Positions 7,987-14,763 of a stretch of 17,194 bases of DNA are shown here, one piece after another (the first letter of the stretch is position 1; each line of letters starts with the position of its first letter). The DNA comes from Porphyromonadaceae bacterium UBA3327. Lineage in GTDB: Bacteria > Bacteroidota > Bacteroidia > Bacteroidales > Muribaculaceae. The notes under the pieces were generated by a model. The model was not told the DNA's origin. It searched no databases and saw nothing but the letters and a program-made list of their open reading frames with translations. The stretch covers positions 9,773 through 26,966 of the forward strand of contig DERZ01000040.1 in assembly GCA_002361155.1 (NCBI GenBank), in the 5' to 3' direction. The position numbers and the translations under genes are program-made.

Positions 7987-9068
7987 GTGCGAAAAGAAAA
8001 ATAGTTTTCGACAATCAACCGAGTCTGTTTGACTGGGACAATATCGAACGTGCGGATTATTTCAGCCTGCTCGCCGCGGCGGAACGTGAAGCGGAGGAGG
8101 AAGAAAAAGAATTAGAGATGAGAGAGAATGCGGCTTCTGAGGAACACCGCAAGATCATTCCCAATCCCGTCTACACCGACCTTGACATCACACCCGAAGA
8201 AATAGCGGTATCTGCGGCAGCCAGCGCAGAACGGCTGTATTATATATCGCTCGGAAGCGGCTCAAGTGGAAACAGCTGTTATATCGGCACCGACCGCGAA
8301 GGGATTGTCGTCGATGCCGGAGTCCGGGCCGACAAGATAGAGGAAATGCTTGAAATCAACGGCATACCCATGAGCCGGATAAAGGCGTTGCTGCTCACTC
8401 ACGACCATTCCGACCATGTACGCTATTCCTACAATCTTCTGCGCAACAACCGCCATGTCTCGCTATACTGCACCCCGCGTGTGCTCAACGGACTGCTGCG
8501 CCGCCACTCCATATCCCGAAGAATCAAGGAATACCACACCCCTGTCTTCAAGGAGATTCCTTTCAGGATCGGAGAATTCGACATCACTGCTTTCGATGTG
8601 CCCCACGACGGCAGCGACAACATGGGGTTCTCCATCGAGTATCATGGCCGCAGGTTCGTGCTTGCCACTGACTTAGGAGCGGTGACAGAAAGAGCCCGCT
8701 ATTACATGAGCCGCGCAAACTATCTGGTGATAGAGGCCAATTACGACTCCGACATGCTGTCCGCCGGACCTTATCCGGAATTTCTGAAAGCAAGGATCAG
8801 AACCGCCAACGGGCATCTCGACAACAAAGACACCGCCTTGTTTCTACAGGAAATCATCAACCCGGAACTGAGGTATATCTTCCTCTGCCATCTCTCCAAA
8901 GACAACAACACGCCCGCCAAAGCCATAAAGGCCGTACGGGACGCGCTGGAGAGCAAAGGAGTAGTGGTAGGGACAGCTTCCGAAACCATCGCCGACCGCA
9001 AGGCCGATGTCCAGCTGATGGCACTCCCCCGCTTCGATTCCTCCCACTGCTTCGTATTTCGCAGATAA
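7983..9068 (+). CDS. YycJ/WalJ-type MBL-fold hydrolase with N-terminal extension
   Basis: This metallo-beta-lactamase-fold metallohydrolase resembles YycJ/WalJ, a 5'-3' exonuclease linked to mismatch repair in Bacillus. From this start it has 361 residues. The catalytic core begins at ISLGSGSSGNS (88-98). Metal ligands visible are H140, H142, D144, H145 (THDHSDH), H208 (VPHDG), D230 (ATDLG), and H278 or H303. Before the core is an extension of about 85 residues: KRKIVFDNQPSLFDWDN, then a highly acidic helix-prone stretch (35-48). QPSLF (12-16) resembles the bacterial sliding-clamp-binding motif. The ATG at 7983 overlaps the previous stop (ATGA) and has AAAGGAG upstream; an in-frame ATG at 7959 would add 8 residues. 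The fold is certain; the nuclease role is inference. Confidence 0.9.
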   Translation: MSAKRKIVFDNQPSLFDWDNIERADYFSLLAAAEREAEEEEKELEMRENAASEEHRKIIPNPVYTDLDITPEEIAVSAAASAERLYYISLGSGSSGNSCYIGTDREGIVVDAGVRADKIEEMLEINGIPMSRIKALLLTHDHSDHVRYSYNLLRNNRHVSLYCTPRVLNGLLRRHSISRRIKEYHTPVFKEIPFRIGEFDITAFDVPHDGSDNMGFSIEYHGRRFVLATDLGAVTERARYYMSRANYLVIEANYDSDMLSAGPYPEFLKARIRTANGHLDNKDTALFLQEIINPELRYIFLCHLSKDNNTPAKAIKAVRDALESKGVVVGTASETIADRKADVQLMALPRFDSSHCFVFRR

Positions 9069-9143
9069 GAGTCTACTATAAATAGCTATATAATGTTAAA
9101 TTTAATTCAACAACGCGGCGAAAGTGTTAATCTGAGTTAAATG

Positions 9144-9191
9144 TAGAAAATATTTTTATGTTTTATAGCATTGTTTGAAAAATATTTTCTA
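9144..9191. repeat. 14-bp perfect inverted repeat abutting the leader promoter
   Basis: TAGAAAATATTTTT (9144-9157) and its exact reverse complement AAAAATATTTTCTA (9178-9191) are separated by 20 bp. Each arm contains the self-palindrome AAAATATTTT, with centres 32 bp apart, about three helical turns. The right arm supplies the TA of the -7 box at 9190. The arrangement suits a dimeric DNA-binding protein on one helix face, but AT-richness weakens the case. Confidence 0.6.
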
Positions 9192-9197
9192 ATTTTG
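9190..9197 (+). promoter_or_regulatory. -7 box of leader transcript
   Basis: TAATTTTG matches TAnnTTTG exactly. The expected start is near 9204. No TTTG stands at the ideal -33 spacing; the nearest candidates are ATTG at 9170 (16-bp spacer) and TTTG at 9174 (12-bp spacer). The sequence that follows is shared with the promoter at the right end of the window, which supports a real start site. Confidence 0.6.
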
Positions 9198-9203
9198 CAT
9201 TGA

Positions 9204-9271
9204 GTTTTTCATGGTATTAGATTTTAAGGTTAACACAAGATTGGTTGTCGGGACGACAATCAATTTTTTTT
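9204..9271 (+). ncRNA. Short terminated leader RNA upstream of vanZ
   Basis: A transcript from the 9190 promoter would run through GTTTTTCATGGTATTAG and AAGGTTAACACAAGATTGG and meet an intrinsic terminator, giving an RNA of about 68 nt. The first bases match the right end of the window (24 of 28 identical from the -7 box onward), where a second copy apparently begins. I recall leaders of this general sequence upstream of various Bacteroidales genes but cannot name an RNA family. It may be an attenuator for vanZ or an independent small RNA. The exact 5' end is inferred from the promoter. Confidence 0.55.
9241..9271 (+). terminator. Intrinsic terminator in the vanZ leader
   Basis: TTGGTTGTCG (9241-9250) pairs with CGACAATCAA (9254-9263) through ten pairs including one G-U, closing a GGA loop. 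Eight T residues follow (9264-9271). This is a textbook Rho-independent terminator, sitting about 130 bp before the vanZ start rather than after a gene. Confidence 0.8.
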
Positions 9272-9400
9272 GCTGCCTATACAACACCTCCAATCGTTTC
9301 AAGTCGTTAAGGACAGCGTATCCCCTGATACGTGGATCACGGACGTTATCCTGCGTCAAGGGCTGATGTAAGATATTCGGCTGTTATGCGTTAAATAGGT

Positions 9401-9835
9401 ATGAATGACAGATGCGGAATAAAAAGGTGGCTGGAATGGGTTCCGGCCTGGACGCTGACCGGTGTGGTGGCTTTGGCCATCGCTTGGCTGACACTTGCCC
9501 CGGTGCCTCCCGAAGCGGTGCACCTCGAATTGTTCAAAGGTGCCGACAAGTGGGTGCACGCCATAATGTTCGGCGCGCTGACAAGCTGCATCATGCTCGA
9601 CCGGCAACGGCATGCCTGCTGGCATGAGCTGACGCCGGCGTTCGCTTTCATGAGCGGAGGGGTGTCGACGCTGGCCGGAGTCGCTATCGAATATCTTCAG
9701 CGGTACATGGAACTTGGCCGCAGCTATGATCCCGGCGACATAGCGGCCGACGCGGGAGGCGCACTTGTCGCGCTGCTCTTCTACCTGGCGCTGCAACCGC
9801 TCTGGTCTGACGAAAAAAGAGCCGGTAGACCATAG
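9401..9835 (+). CDS. VanZ-family membrane protein
   Basis: This small integral membrane protein has 144 residues. It belongs to the VanZ-like family, named after a teicoplanin-resistance accessory protein but of unknown biochemical role in most bacteria. Hydrophobic segments are near 15-33, 53-66, 80-97 and 117-132. Family-typical polar residues are D49, K50 and H53 in DKWVHAIMF, E97 and Q100 in IEYLQ, and R107, D110 and D113 in GRSYDPGDIAADAGGA. The start has no clear Shine-Dalgarno. It is preceded by the terminated leader and convergent with the Gate-domain gene; its last codons and stop lie inside the shared hairpin at 9811-9850. Antibiotic resistance should not be assumed. From memory, vanZ lies near ispG in some Bacteroides; here they are about 2.4 kb apart and convergent. 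Confidence 0.88.
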   Translation: MNDRCGIKRWLEWVPAWTLTGVVALAIAWLTLAPVPPEAVHLELFKGADKWVHAIMFGALTSCIMLDRQRHACWHELTPAFAFMSGGVSTLAGVAIEYLQRYMELGRSYDPGDIAADAGGALVALLFYLALQPLWSDEKRAGRP

Positions 9836-9850
9836 CGGTCTCCGGCTCTT
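9811..9850 (-). terminator. Hairpin terminator between convergent genes
   Basis: AAGAGCCGG (9817-9825) pairs perfectly with CCGGCTCTT (9842-9850). An inner AGACC/GGTCT stem continues it past one bulged T, with a five-base loop. The run of A at 9813-9818 becomes a U tract after the hairpin on the minus strand, so it terminates the leftward ispG-porin-Gate transcripts best. On the plus strand the tail is not T-rich, although the hairpin may still help end the vanZ message. It overlaps the vanZ stop codon. Confidence 0.82.
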
Positions 9851-9878
9851 ACCATATATAATAGCTGTTTAATATCAA

Positions 9879-11078
9879 TTATGCAGCTATCAGCATTGCC
9901 ACGAACATGTACACAAGGTGAGCCGTTATCGCGGCCACAATACCGCCGACGGTATGCGCCAGAATGGCCTTCGGAGTCAGCTCCCGATATCCAAGCGAGT
10001 CAAGCATGGCGGTATGAGTGCTCAGATAACCGCTCCAGCACATTCCGATAGCCGTGAACACGGCGATGGCATTACCGTCCACCCATCCCTGCGCCATGAA
10101 ATTGGGCACAAGACCGAGAGCGGCACCTACGGCGCCGAGGGCCGTGATCGGGAAGGCAATCAGATGTGGATCGCCGAATCCGAACAGGAACTCGAAAATG
10201 AAATTAATTTTCTCAGCAAGGAAGGGAAGGATAGCCACGCCCTCATAGGCCGCGCCGGTATACTCGCCCGACGATGAGGGGCCGAAGGTGAGCACCATCA
10301 CCAGCGTGGAAATGATCAGCACCCCGGGGATAATGGCCAGTCCGACATCCACACCGGTGCGTCCGCCGTCAAGCAGGGAATTGAGTACCCGGATAAATCC
10401 GGATTTCTCATCCTTCTTCTCCTCCTTTTCCATCGTCTCCTTATCCTCCACCACATCCTCCTGAGCGTAATGGGGATAATTCTTCAATACAAAATACTGC
10501 ATCAGCCGGGTCGAGACAATGCAACCGCAGAACGCTCCGAAGAAGCCGACGAGCGGCTGCCAGAAAAATCCCTGTCCGATCATGAACACCATTACGAGAA
10601 GTCCCATGCCGAACGCCGTACCGAAATTGGTAAGTGAGATGAACTGGAATTTCTTGAAGTAAGAACTGAAACGTTTGTCGGAAGCGAGCGAGATAATAGC
10701 CGGATTGTCACTGAGAAACGTCATCACAGCTCCAAGCGACGCCACTCCAGGGAGATTGAAAAGCGGTTTCATAAGGGGCCGGAGAGCCCGTTCGAGCATC
10801 TTCACCACGCCAAACTCCACAAAGATTCTTCCCAGCGCCCCGGTGAGCACGCAGATACCCATCAGGTAAAAGACAGTGTTCAGAAGCAGGTCGTGGGCAG
10901 TATGCATCAGTGTGTTGAGCATATTGGCCGTACCCATCTCTCTACCGAGATAATAGAAAAGTCCGAACACCACGAGCAGACATATCACGCCCTCATAGCG
11001 CTTAAGTACTCCATTTTTCTTTTTGACCGGTGCGACCTCCACTTGTGCCTGGGCCGCCTCATTATCATTAATTATCAT
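9879..11078 (-). CDS. Gate-domain (nucleoside-recognition, YjiH-like) membrane protein
   Basis: This 399-residue polytopic inner-membrane protein has two halves. Each resembles the Gate (nucleoside recognition) domain found in YjiH and spore-maturation-type proteins. A basic N-terminal tail (VKKKNGVLKRYEG) precedes the first helix near 30. The first half contains GVASLGAVMTFLSDNPAIISLAS. A highly charged cytoplasmic linker (about 205-228, rich in E and K) follows. The second half carries FGFGDPHLIAFPITALGAVGAALG and WSGYLSTHTAMLDSLGYRE. It starts 13 bp after the porin gene's stop, so they are co-transcribed, and ends just before the terminator. The substrate of this family is not established; a transport or gating role is inferred. 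Confidence 0.82.
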   Translation of the reverse strand: MIINDNEAAQAQVEVAPVKKKNGVLKRYEGVICLLVVFGLFYYLGREMGTANMLNTLMHTAHDLLLNTVFYLMGICVLTGALGRIFVEFGVVKMLERALRPLMKPLFNLPGVASLGAVMTFLSDNPAIISLASDKRFSSYFKKFQFISLTNFGTAFGMGLLVMVFMIGQGFFWQPLVGFFGAFCGCIVSTRLMQYFVLKNYPHYAQEDVVEDKETMEKEEKKDEKSGFIRVLNSLLDGGRTGVDVGLAIIPGVLIISTLVMVLTFGPSSSGEYTGAAYEGVAILPFLAEKINFIFEFLFGFGDPHLIAFPITALGAVGAALGLVPNFMAQGWVDGNAIAVFTAIGMCWSGYLSTHTAMLDSLGYRELTPKAILAHTVGGIVAAITAHLVYMFVAMLIAA

Positions 11079-11091
11079 TGTGTCAGTTATT

Positions 11092-12165
11092 TTAATTAAC
11101 TCTTTGCTTGCGCTTGATATTGAGGAGATTCATGTCCCATGTGAGGCCGGCGTTCACGAAGAGTGTCTTGTTCTGCATCAGATTGTCGGCATTGCCGTTG
11201 GCACCCCACGAATAATAGCATCCGGCATGCAGACGCAGACGATGGCGCCTCTTCATAAGCGGATAAAATTCCACTCCTGCTCCGGCCATCGACAATTCCG
11301 TGCCCTGCGCCACGATAAGGTCAGCTCCGTTGTCGGCATGGTTCACATCATAAGTGTATTTGGCATGTACACGCCAGCGGTCGGAAGGCTTGAACGCAAG
11401 CTCAGCCATCACAGAGCAGTCCTTGAATAAAAATGTCTGGTGCGCGGCCGCACGGTTCATAAGGTCGAGTTCCAACGCCCACTTTCCGAACGAGAATCTG
11501 TTACCCAAAGCGAGATAACTGATATAGCGGCCGTCGGCATACTCAAGGAGGTTGGCCGAATATAACGCGTCGAAACATCCGTGGTGTCCGTTCCAGAGCA
11601 GATTGTAGGCATACATATCCTTGTTTTCAGACGTATGGAATGGGCTCTGCGTCACCTGAAACGTGAGTCTGTCAGAGGGTGTGATGCCGAAACTTCCGGA
11701 AACTCCGAACTGGTAGCAGGGCACGTTGTTCCAGAACACAGAGCAGGAATAGAGGTCGATCGGCGCACGGTCATACTCGAAACCGCCGATGGCCACCACC
11801 TCTTTGCCTCCCTGAACACCCCAGCGGCCTATCTCATAATTGAGATACATCCATGCCGTGGCTTCGAAGAAAGCCTGCGGCTTGTTGAAGCGCTGAACCC
11901 AGGAATAGGTAAGTCCCGGGATGATCGTACCGTCCACACGCATCGACAGGTACCTTCCTTCGAATCCGGAATGTTTCTTGTCGGTATGGCCGTCAACACC
12001 CGTGTAGCGGTAGTCGACTCTCGCCTCCACATCAAAACGGACAATCTCCGAGGGCATGGGGCCCTCGCCGTCCTGCAGTCGCGGTTCCGGTGCAACCTCC
12101 TGCGCGAACGCGCCCGCAGGTATCGCCAGCGCGAGAGCACCGATGCCTTTCAAAAAATGTTTCAT
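11092..12165 (-). CDS. Outer-membrane beta-barrel porin (OprO/P-like)
   Basis: The 357-residue protein begins with a clear signal peptide (MKHFLKGIGALALAIPAGAFA, cleavage likely before QEV). The mature part has alternating aromatic and polar strands throughout, such as YRYTGVDGHTDKKHSGFEGRYLSMRVDG, and charged loops, as in an outer-membrane barrel. The pattern fits the phosphate-selective porin O/P type, but I cannot confirm selectivity and it could belong to a related Bacteroidetes porin family. The C-terminus (LTWDMNLLNIKRKQRVN) does not end in the usual aromatic residue. It lies 52 bp after ispG and 13 bp before the Gate-domain gene. I found no clear TAnnTTTG in the 52-bp gap, so it may depend on read-through from ispG. 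Confidence 0.75.
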   Translation of the reverse strand: MKHFLKGIGALALAIPAGAFAQEVAPEPRLQDGEGPMPSEIVRFDVEARVDYRYTGVDGHTDKKHSGFEGRYLSMRVDGTIIPGLTYSWVQRFNKPQAFFEATAWMYLNYEIGRWGVQGGKEVVAIGGFEYDRAPIDLYSCSVFWNNVPCYQFGVSGSFGITPSDRLTFQVTQSPFHTSENKDMYAYNLLWNGHHGCFDALYSANLLEYADGRYISYLALGNRFSFGKWALELDLMNRAAAHQTFLFKDCSVMAELAFKPSDRWRVHAKYTYDVNHADNGADLIVAQGTELSMAGAGVEFYPLMKRRHRLRLHAGCYYSWGANGNADNLMQNKTLFVNAGLTWDMNLLNIKRKQRVN

Positions 12166-12217
12166 GAAATCAGGTTGTAAGGTATTATTGTTGTTATTTT
12201 ATTTCTCTGTATTAAAG

Positions 12218-13822
12218 CTATTTTATGACCGCATCCGGCACTTCCCTGCCGATAAGGCCGAGCAGCGCTGGAAGCGCCTCTGCCGCGGGTATGTTTTTGA
12301 CTACGCACTCCTTTCCGCGGTAGATGCTCACACGGCCCGGACCCGCACCGACATAGCCGTAATCGGCATCCGCCATCTCTCCGGGACCATTGACGATGCA
12401 TCCCATCACCCCTATCTTGAGTCCGACAAGATGAGCAGTGGCTTTCTTTACCTCATGCAAAGTGCTCTGCAGATCGAAAAGAGTGCGTCCGCAACCGGGG
12501 CATGCGATATATTCGGTCTTTGTCACGCGCATTCTCGCGGCCTGAAGGATGTCGAGTTCGAGACGCGCGAGCACGTCGGACGGAAAATTTACGCACTCCA
12601 CGGCAATACCTGAACAATAGCCGCCGAGCAGCAAAGCGCCGAAATCGGCGGCGGCGCGTATGCGGAGTTCGTCAAGGTCAGCGCAGTCGTACGCAATGCG
12701 TGCCAGCACCGGTCGCCGCTCACCCTGAGATACCGCCTTGTCGATCATATACGCGATATTTCCTACAGCGTTAGGCCCACCGGCCGCAGCTTCGAAAAGT
12801 TCCGTATCGGCGAACGCCTCAATCAGCGCGCGGTCCGCATGAGTCGCCAGCGGAAAGAGATGGCTGAGAGGATGCGCCGCACGTGACTCTGCGGAATAAT
12901 CAGCCGGTACGCCGGGCAACGGCCGGAAACCAGTCTCCGGTATGGGATCGGCGCTCCTTGCAGCGACAATGTCACATAGCAGAGCCGCCACAGGAACTTC
13001 GTTCTCGGGCGGTTCGCTGAGGGATACCCTGACAGTGTCGCCGATGCCGTCATGCAGGAGCGCTCCGATTCCGAGTGCGCTTTTGATACGGCCATCCTCG
13101 GCATCGCCTGCCTCTGTGACGCCGAGATGAAGCGGATAATCCATCCCCTCGCTATCCATCTTCTCCACAAGAAGGCGCACGGTCTCTACCATAACCACCG
13201 TGTTGGAGGCCTTGACAGAGATGACTATATCATTGAAATCCACCTCCCGCGCTATCCTCAGGAACTCCATAACGGACTCCACCATGCCGGGTGCGGAATT
13301 TCCGTATCTGCTCATTATTCTGTCGGAGAGCGAGCCATGATTCACTCCGATACGCACCGCGCATTTCCTCTCCGCACACAGTGAAAGGAAGGGGACAAAC
13401 GTACGCCTGATCCTGTCGATTTCCGCAGCATATTCCTCATCGGTGTATTCAAGAGTGCGGAAAGTGCGGGCCGCATCCACGAAATTCCCGGGATTGATAC
13501 GCACTTTGTCGGCATGCAAGGCGGCCTCGAAGGCTGCTTTCGGATTGAAATGTACATCGGCCGAGACAGCCACGCGACAGCCGAGACGCGCAGCTTCCTC
13601 GCGGATAGCCTTCAGATTGGCGGCCTCCCTCACCCCCTGGGTGGTAAGGCGCACGAGACCGGCACCCGCATCCGCTATAGCCTTGATCTGAATGGCGCTC
13701 GCCGCCGTATCAAGCGTCGACGTGTTGGTCATCGACTGAATGACCACGGGATTATCCCCTCCTATCACAACGTTCCCTACCCTTACAGGCCGGGACTTTC
13801 TTCTTCTGTAATTATACTGCAT
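12218..13822 (-). CDS. ispG: 4-hydroxy-3-methylbut-2-enyl diphosphate synthase, long form
   Basis: IspG (GcpE) is the 4Fe-4S enzyme converting methylerythritol cyclodiphosphate to HMBPP in the MEP isoprenoid pathway. The 534-residue protein opens with NYRRRKS, then VVIQSMTNTSTLDT and VRLTTQGVREAANL of the TIM barrel (to about 280). The C-terminal iron-sulfur domain (about 435-534) has cluster cysteines C441 and C444 (ACPGCGRTLFDLQ) and C475, plus catalytic E482 in GCIVNGPGE. Between them is an insert of roughly 150 residues (about 285-430), corresponding to the A* domain of plant-like/Bacteroidetes IspG. This makes it longer than E. coli IspG but, from memory, shorter than Bacteroides versions. 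All key residues are present, so it should be active. Confidence 0.95.
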   Translation of the reverse strand: MQYNYRRRKSRPVRVGNVVIGGDNPVVIQSMTNTSTLDTAASAIQIKAIADAGAGLVRLTTQGVREAANLKAIREEAARLGCRVAVSADVHFNPKAAFEAALHADKVRINPGNFVDAARTFRTLEYTDEEYAAEIDRIRRTFVPFLSLCAERKCAVRIGVNHGSLSDRIMSRYGNSAPGMVESVMEFLRIAREVDFNDIVISVKASNTVVMVETVRLLVEKMDSEGMDYPLHLGVTEAGDAEDGRIKSALGIGALLHDGIGDTVRVSLSEPPENEVPVAALLCDIVAARSADPIPETGFRPLPGVPADYSAESRAAHPLSHLFPLATHADRALIEAFADTELFEAAAGGPNAVGNIAYMIDKAVSQGERRPVLARIAYDCADLDELRIRAAADFGALLLGGYCSGIAVECVNFPSDVLARLELDILQAARMRVTKTEYIACPGCGRTLFDLQSTLHEVKKATAHLVGLKIGVMGCIVNGPGEMADADYGYVGAGPGRVSIYRGKECVVKNIPAAEALPALLGLIGREVPDAVIK

Positions 13823-13877
13823 GTAGTTATGTTGTTCATTAGCGAATCCGGAATAGCTGGCTCTGGAACGGTACCAG

Positions 13878-14687
13878 TCAGTGAATGAGCGTCATGAAAA
13901 AAACTCCGCAGAAGCCAACAGTGTAACCTGCCAGCACCTGCCAGACAGTGTGGCGGCCGAGCCACACCCTGCACATCCCGACAGCGCCGGCCACGATTAT
14001 AGAGATACAGAGCCATATAAATATGGAGGGAGCGGGATAACCGTCGTGCATTATGCGCACCAGCAGGGCCACAATACCGGCCACTCCGGCGGCATGTACA
14101 GAAATCTTCCACCAATGGTTCACGATCAGTTCCACGATACCGGCCACAGCTCCTCCCGCAAAGAACATCGTGAGCCACATCGGCGCGCCCTTCATGGCGA
14201 CGAACAGAGCCGTACCGCCGAGACAGATGATGGATATAACGTATGGCCACAGTCGTTCGTCCCGATTGTTAAGACCCACATCCCGGATCGCACCCATCTT
14301 CTTCAGTGTGAGTATCAATAAAGCCGGAACCAGAATGTTGAGAGCAGCCACCACAAGGGTGAACCCGAGTTTGGTACCCGCCGGAACATAATTGAGGATG
14401 GAGAGACCGAAAGCGAGCAGCATACCGTAGACCGGCATGAGCAACGGCACCATGATCCACGACATTGCCGTACTGAACCCGTCCATGGTCTGTGAGGCAC
14501 CCGTAGGCGCGGGTTCAAGGCGGGGAGAGGGAGCAGACTGCGGTGACGGCTCCGATCCTGGTACAAGCTCTGTCTCCGGCACTGTCGACTGTCCGGTCTC
14601 AGGCGATTGGCCGCCGGCGGCGCAGGATGTATATTCCTCGCCGTCCAGAGGAGACTTTGGATAATATGACGAAGTATCTAATTTCAT
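13878..14687 (-). CDS. PAP2-like membrane protein with degenerate active site
   Basis: This 269-residue protein has a Pro/Ser/Glu-rich, low-complexity N-terminal region (about 1-67) followed by five or six membrane helices. The C-terminal part resembles the type 2 phosphatidic acid phosphatase fold: H198 in KISVHAAG stands where PSGH is expected, and RVWLGRHTVWQ (240-250) corresponds to the SRx5Hx3D motif but has Q250 in place of the aspartate. RDERLWP near 142-148 may be the remains of the first motif. I recall Bacteroidetes PAP2-family proteins with a similar HTxxQ pattern, so this may be a family trait. It could act on undecaprenyl or phospholipid phosphates or may be non-catalytic. M68 is a possible alternative start. 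It lies 55 bp before ispG, with a nested palindrome directly upstream. Confidence 0.65.
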   Translation of the reverse strand: MKLDTSSYYPKSPLDGEEYTSCAAGGQSPETGQSTVPETELVPGSEPSPQSAPSPRLEPAPTGASQTMDGFSTAMSWIMVPLLMPVYGMLLAFGLSILNYVPAGTKLGFTLVVAALNILVPALLILTLKKMGAIRDVGLNNRDERLWPYVISIICLGGTALFVAMKGAPMWLTMFFAGGAVAGIVELIVNHWWKISVHAAGVAGIVALLVRIMHDGYPAPSIFIWLCISIIVAGAVGMCRVWLGRHTVWQVLAGYTVGFCGVFFMTLIH

Positions 14688-14701
14688 TCTTCTATAAAAT
14701 A

Positions 14702-14740
14702 TGTTCTATTTCCAACTATTCTATTTTAGAATATAGAACA
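14702..14740. repeat. Nested AT-rich palindrome upstream of PAP2-like gene
   Basis: Outer arms TGTTCTA (14702-14708) and TAGAACA (14734-14740) are perfect complements. Inside the right half, TATTCTA (14717-14723) and TAGAATA (14727-14733) form a second perfect stem with a TTT loop. The two TTCTA/TAGAA units could be an operator or a 5' UTR hairpin ending about 15 nt before the start codon at 14687. There is no T tract suggesting a terminator in either direction. Confidence 0.6.
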
Positions 14741-14763
14741 TTCATCAGGGGCTGTTTGATTAT

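Larger units (their letters stand above)
9069..9400. other. 332-bp non-coding gap with regulatory content
   Basis: This AT-rich stretch separates the MBL gene from vanZ. From left to right it holds about 75 bp with no recognised signal; a 14-bp perfect inverted repeat (9144-9157 and 9178-9191); a TAnnTTTG promoter element (9190-9197); a short leader ending in an intrinsic terminator (9241-9271); a small hairpin CGTATC/GATACG with a CCCT loop (9317-9332); and about 70 bp with little structure before the vanZ ATG. A 51-codon open frame from the ATG at 9211 to TGA at 9366 runs through the leader and terminator; I think it is probably not a gene. Confidence 0.8.

Noticed and set aside
9401..9835. 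VanZ considered as an antibiotic-resistance determinant.
   Set aside because: No vanR/S/H/A/X genes are present and VanZ-like proteins are common housekeeping genes in Bacteroidetes.
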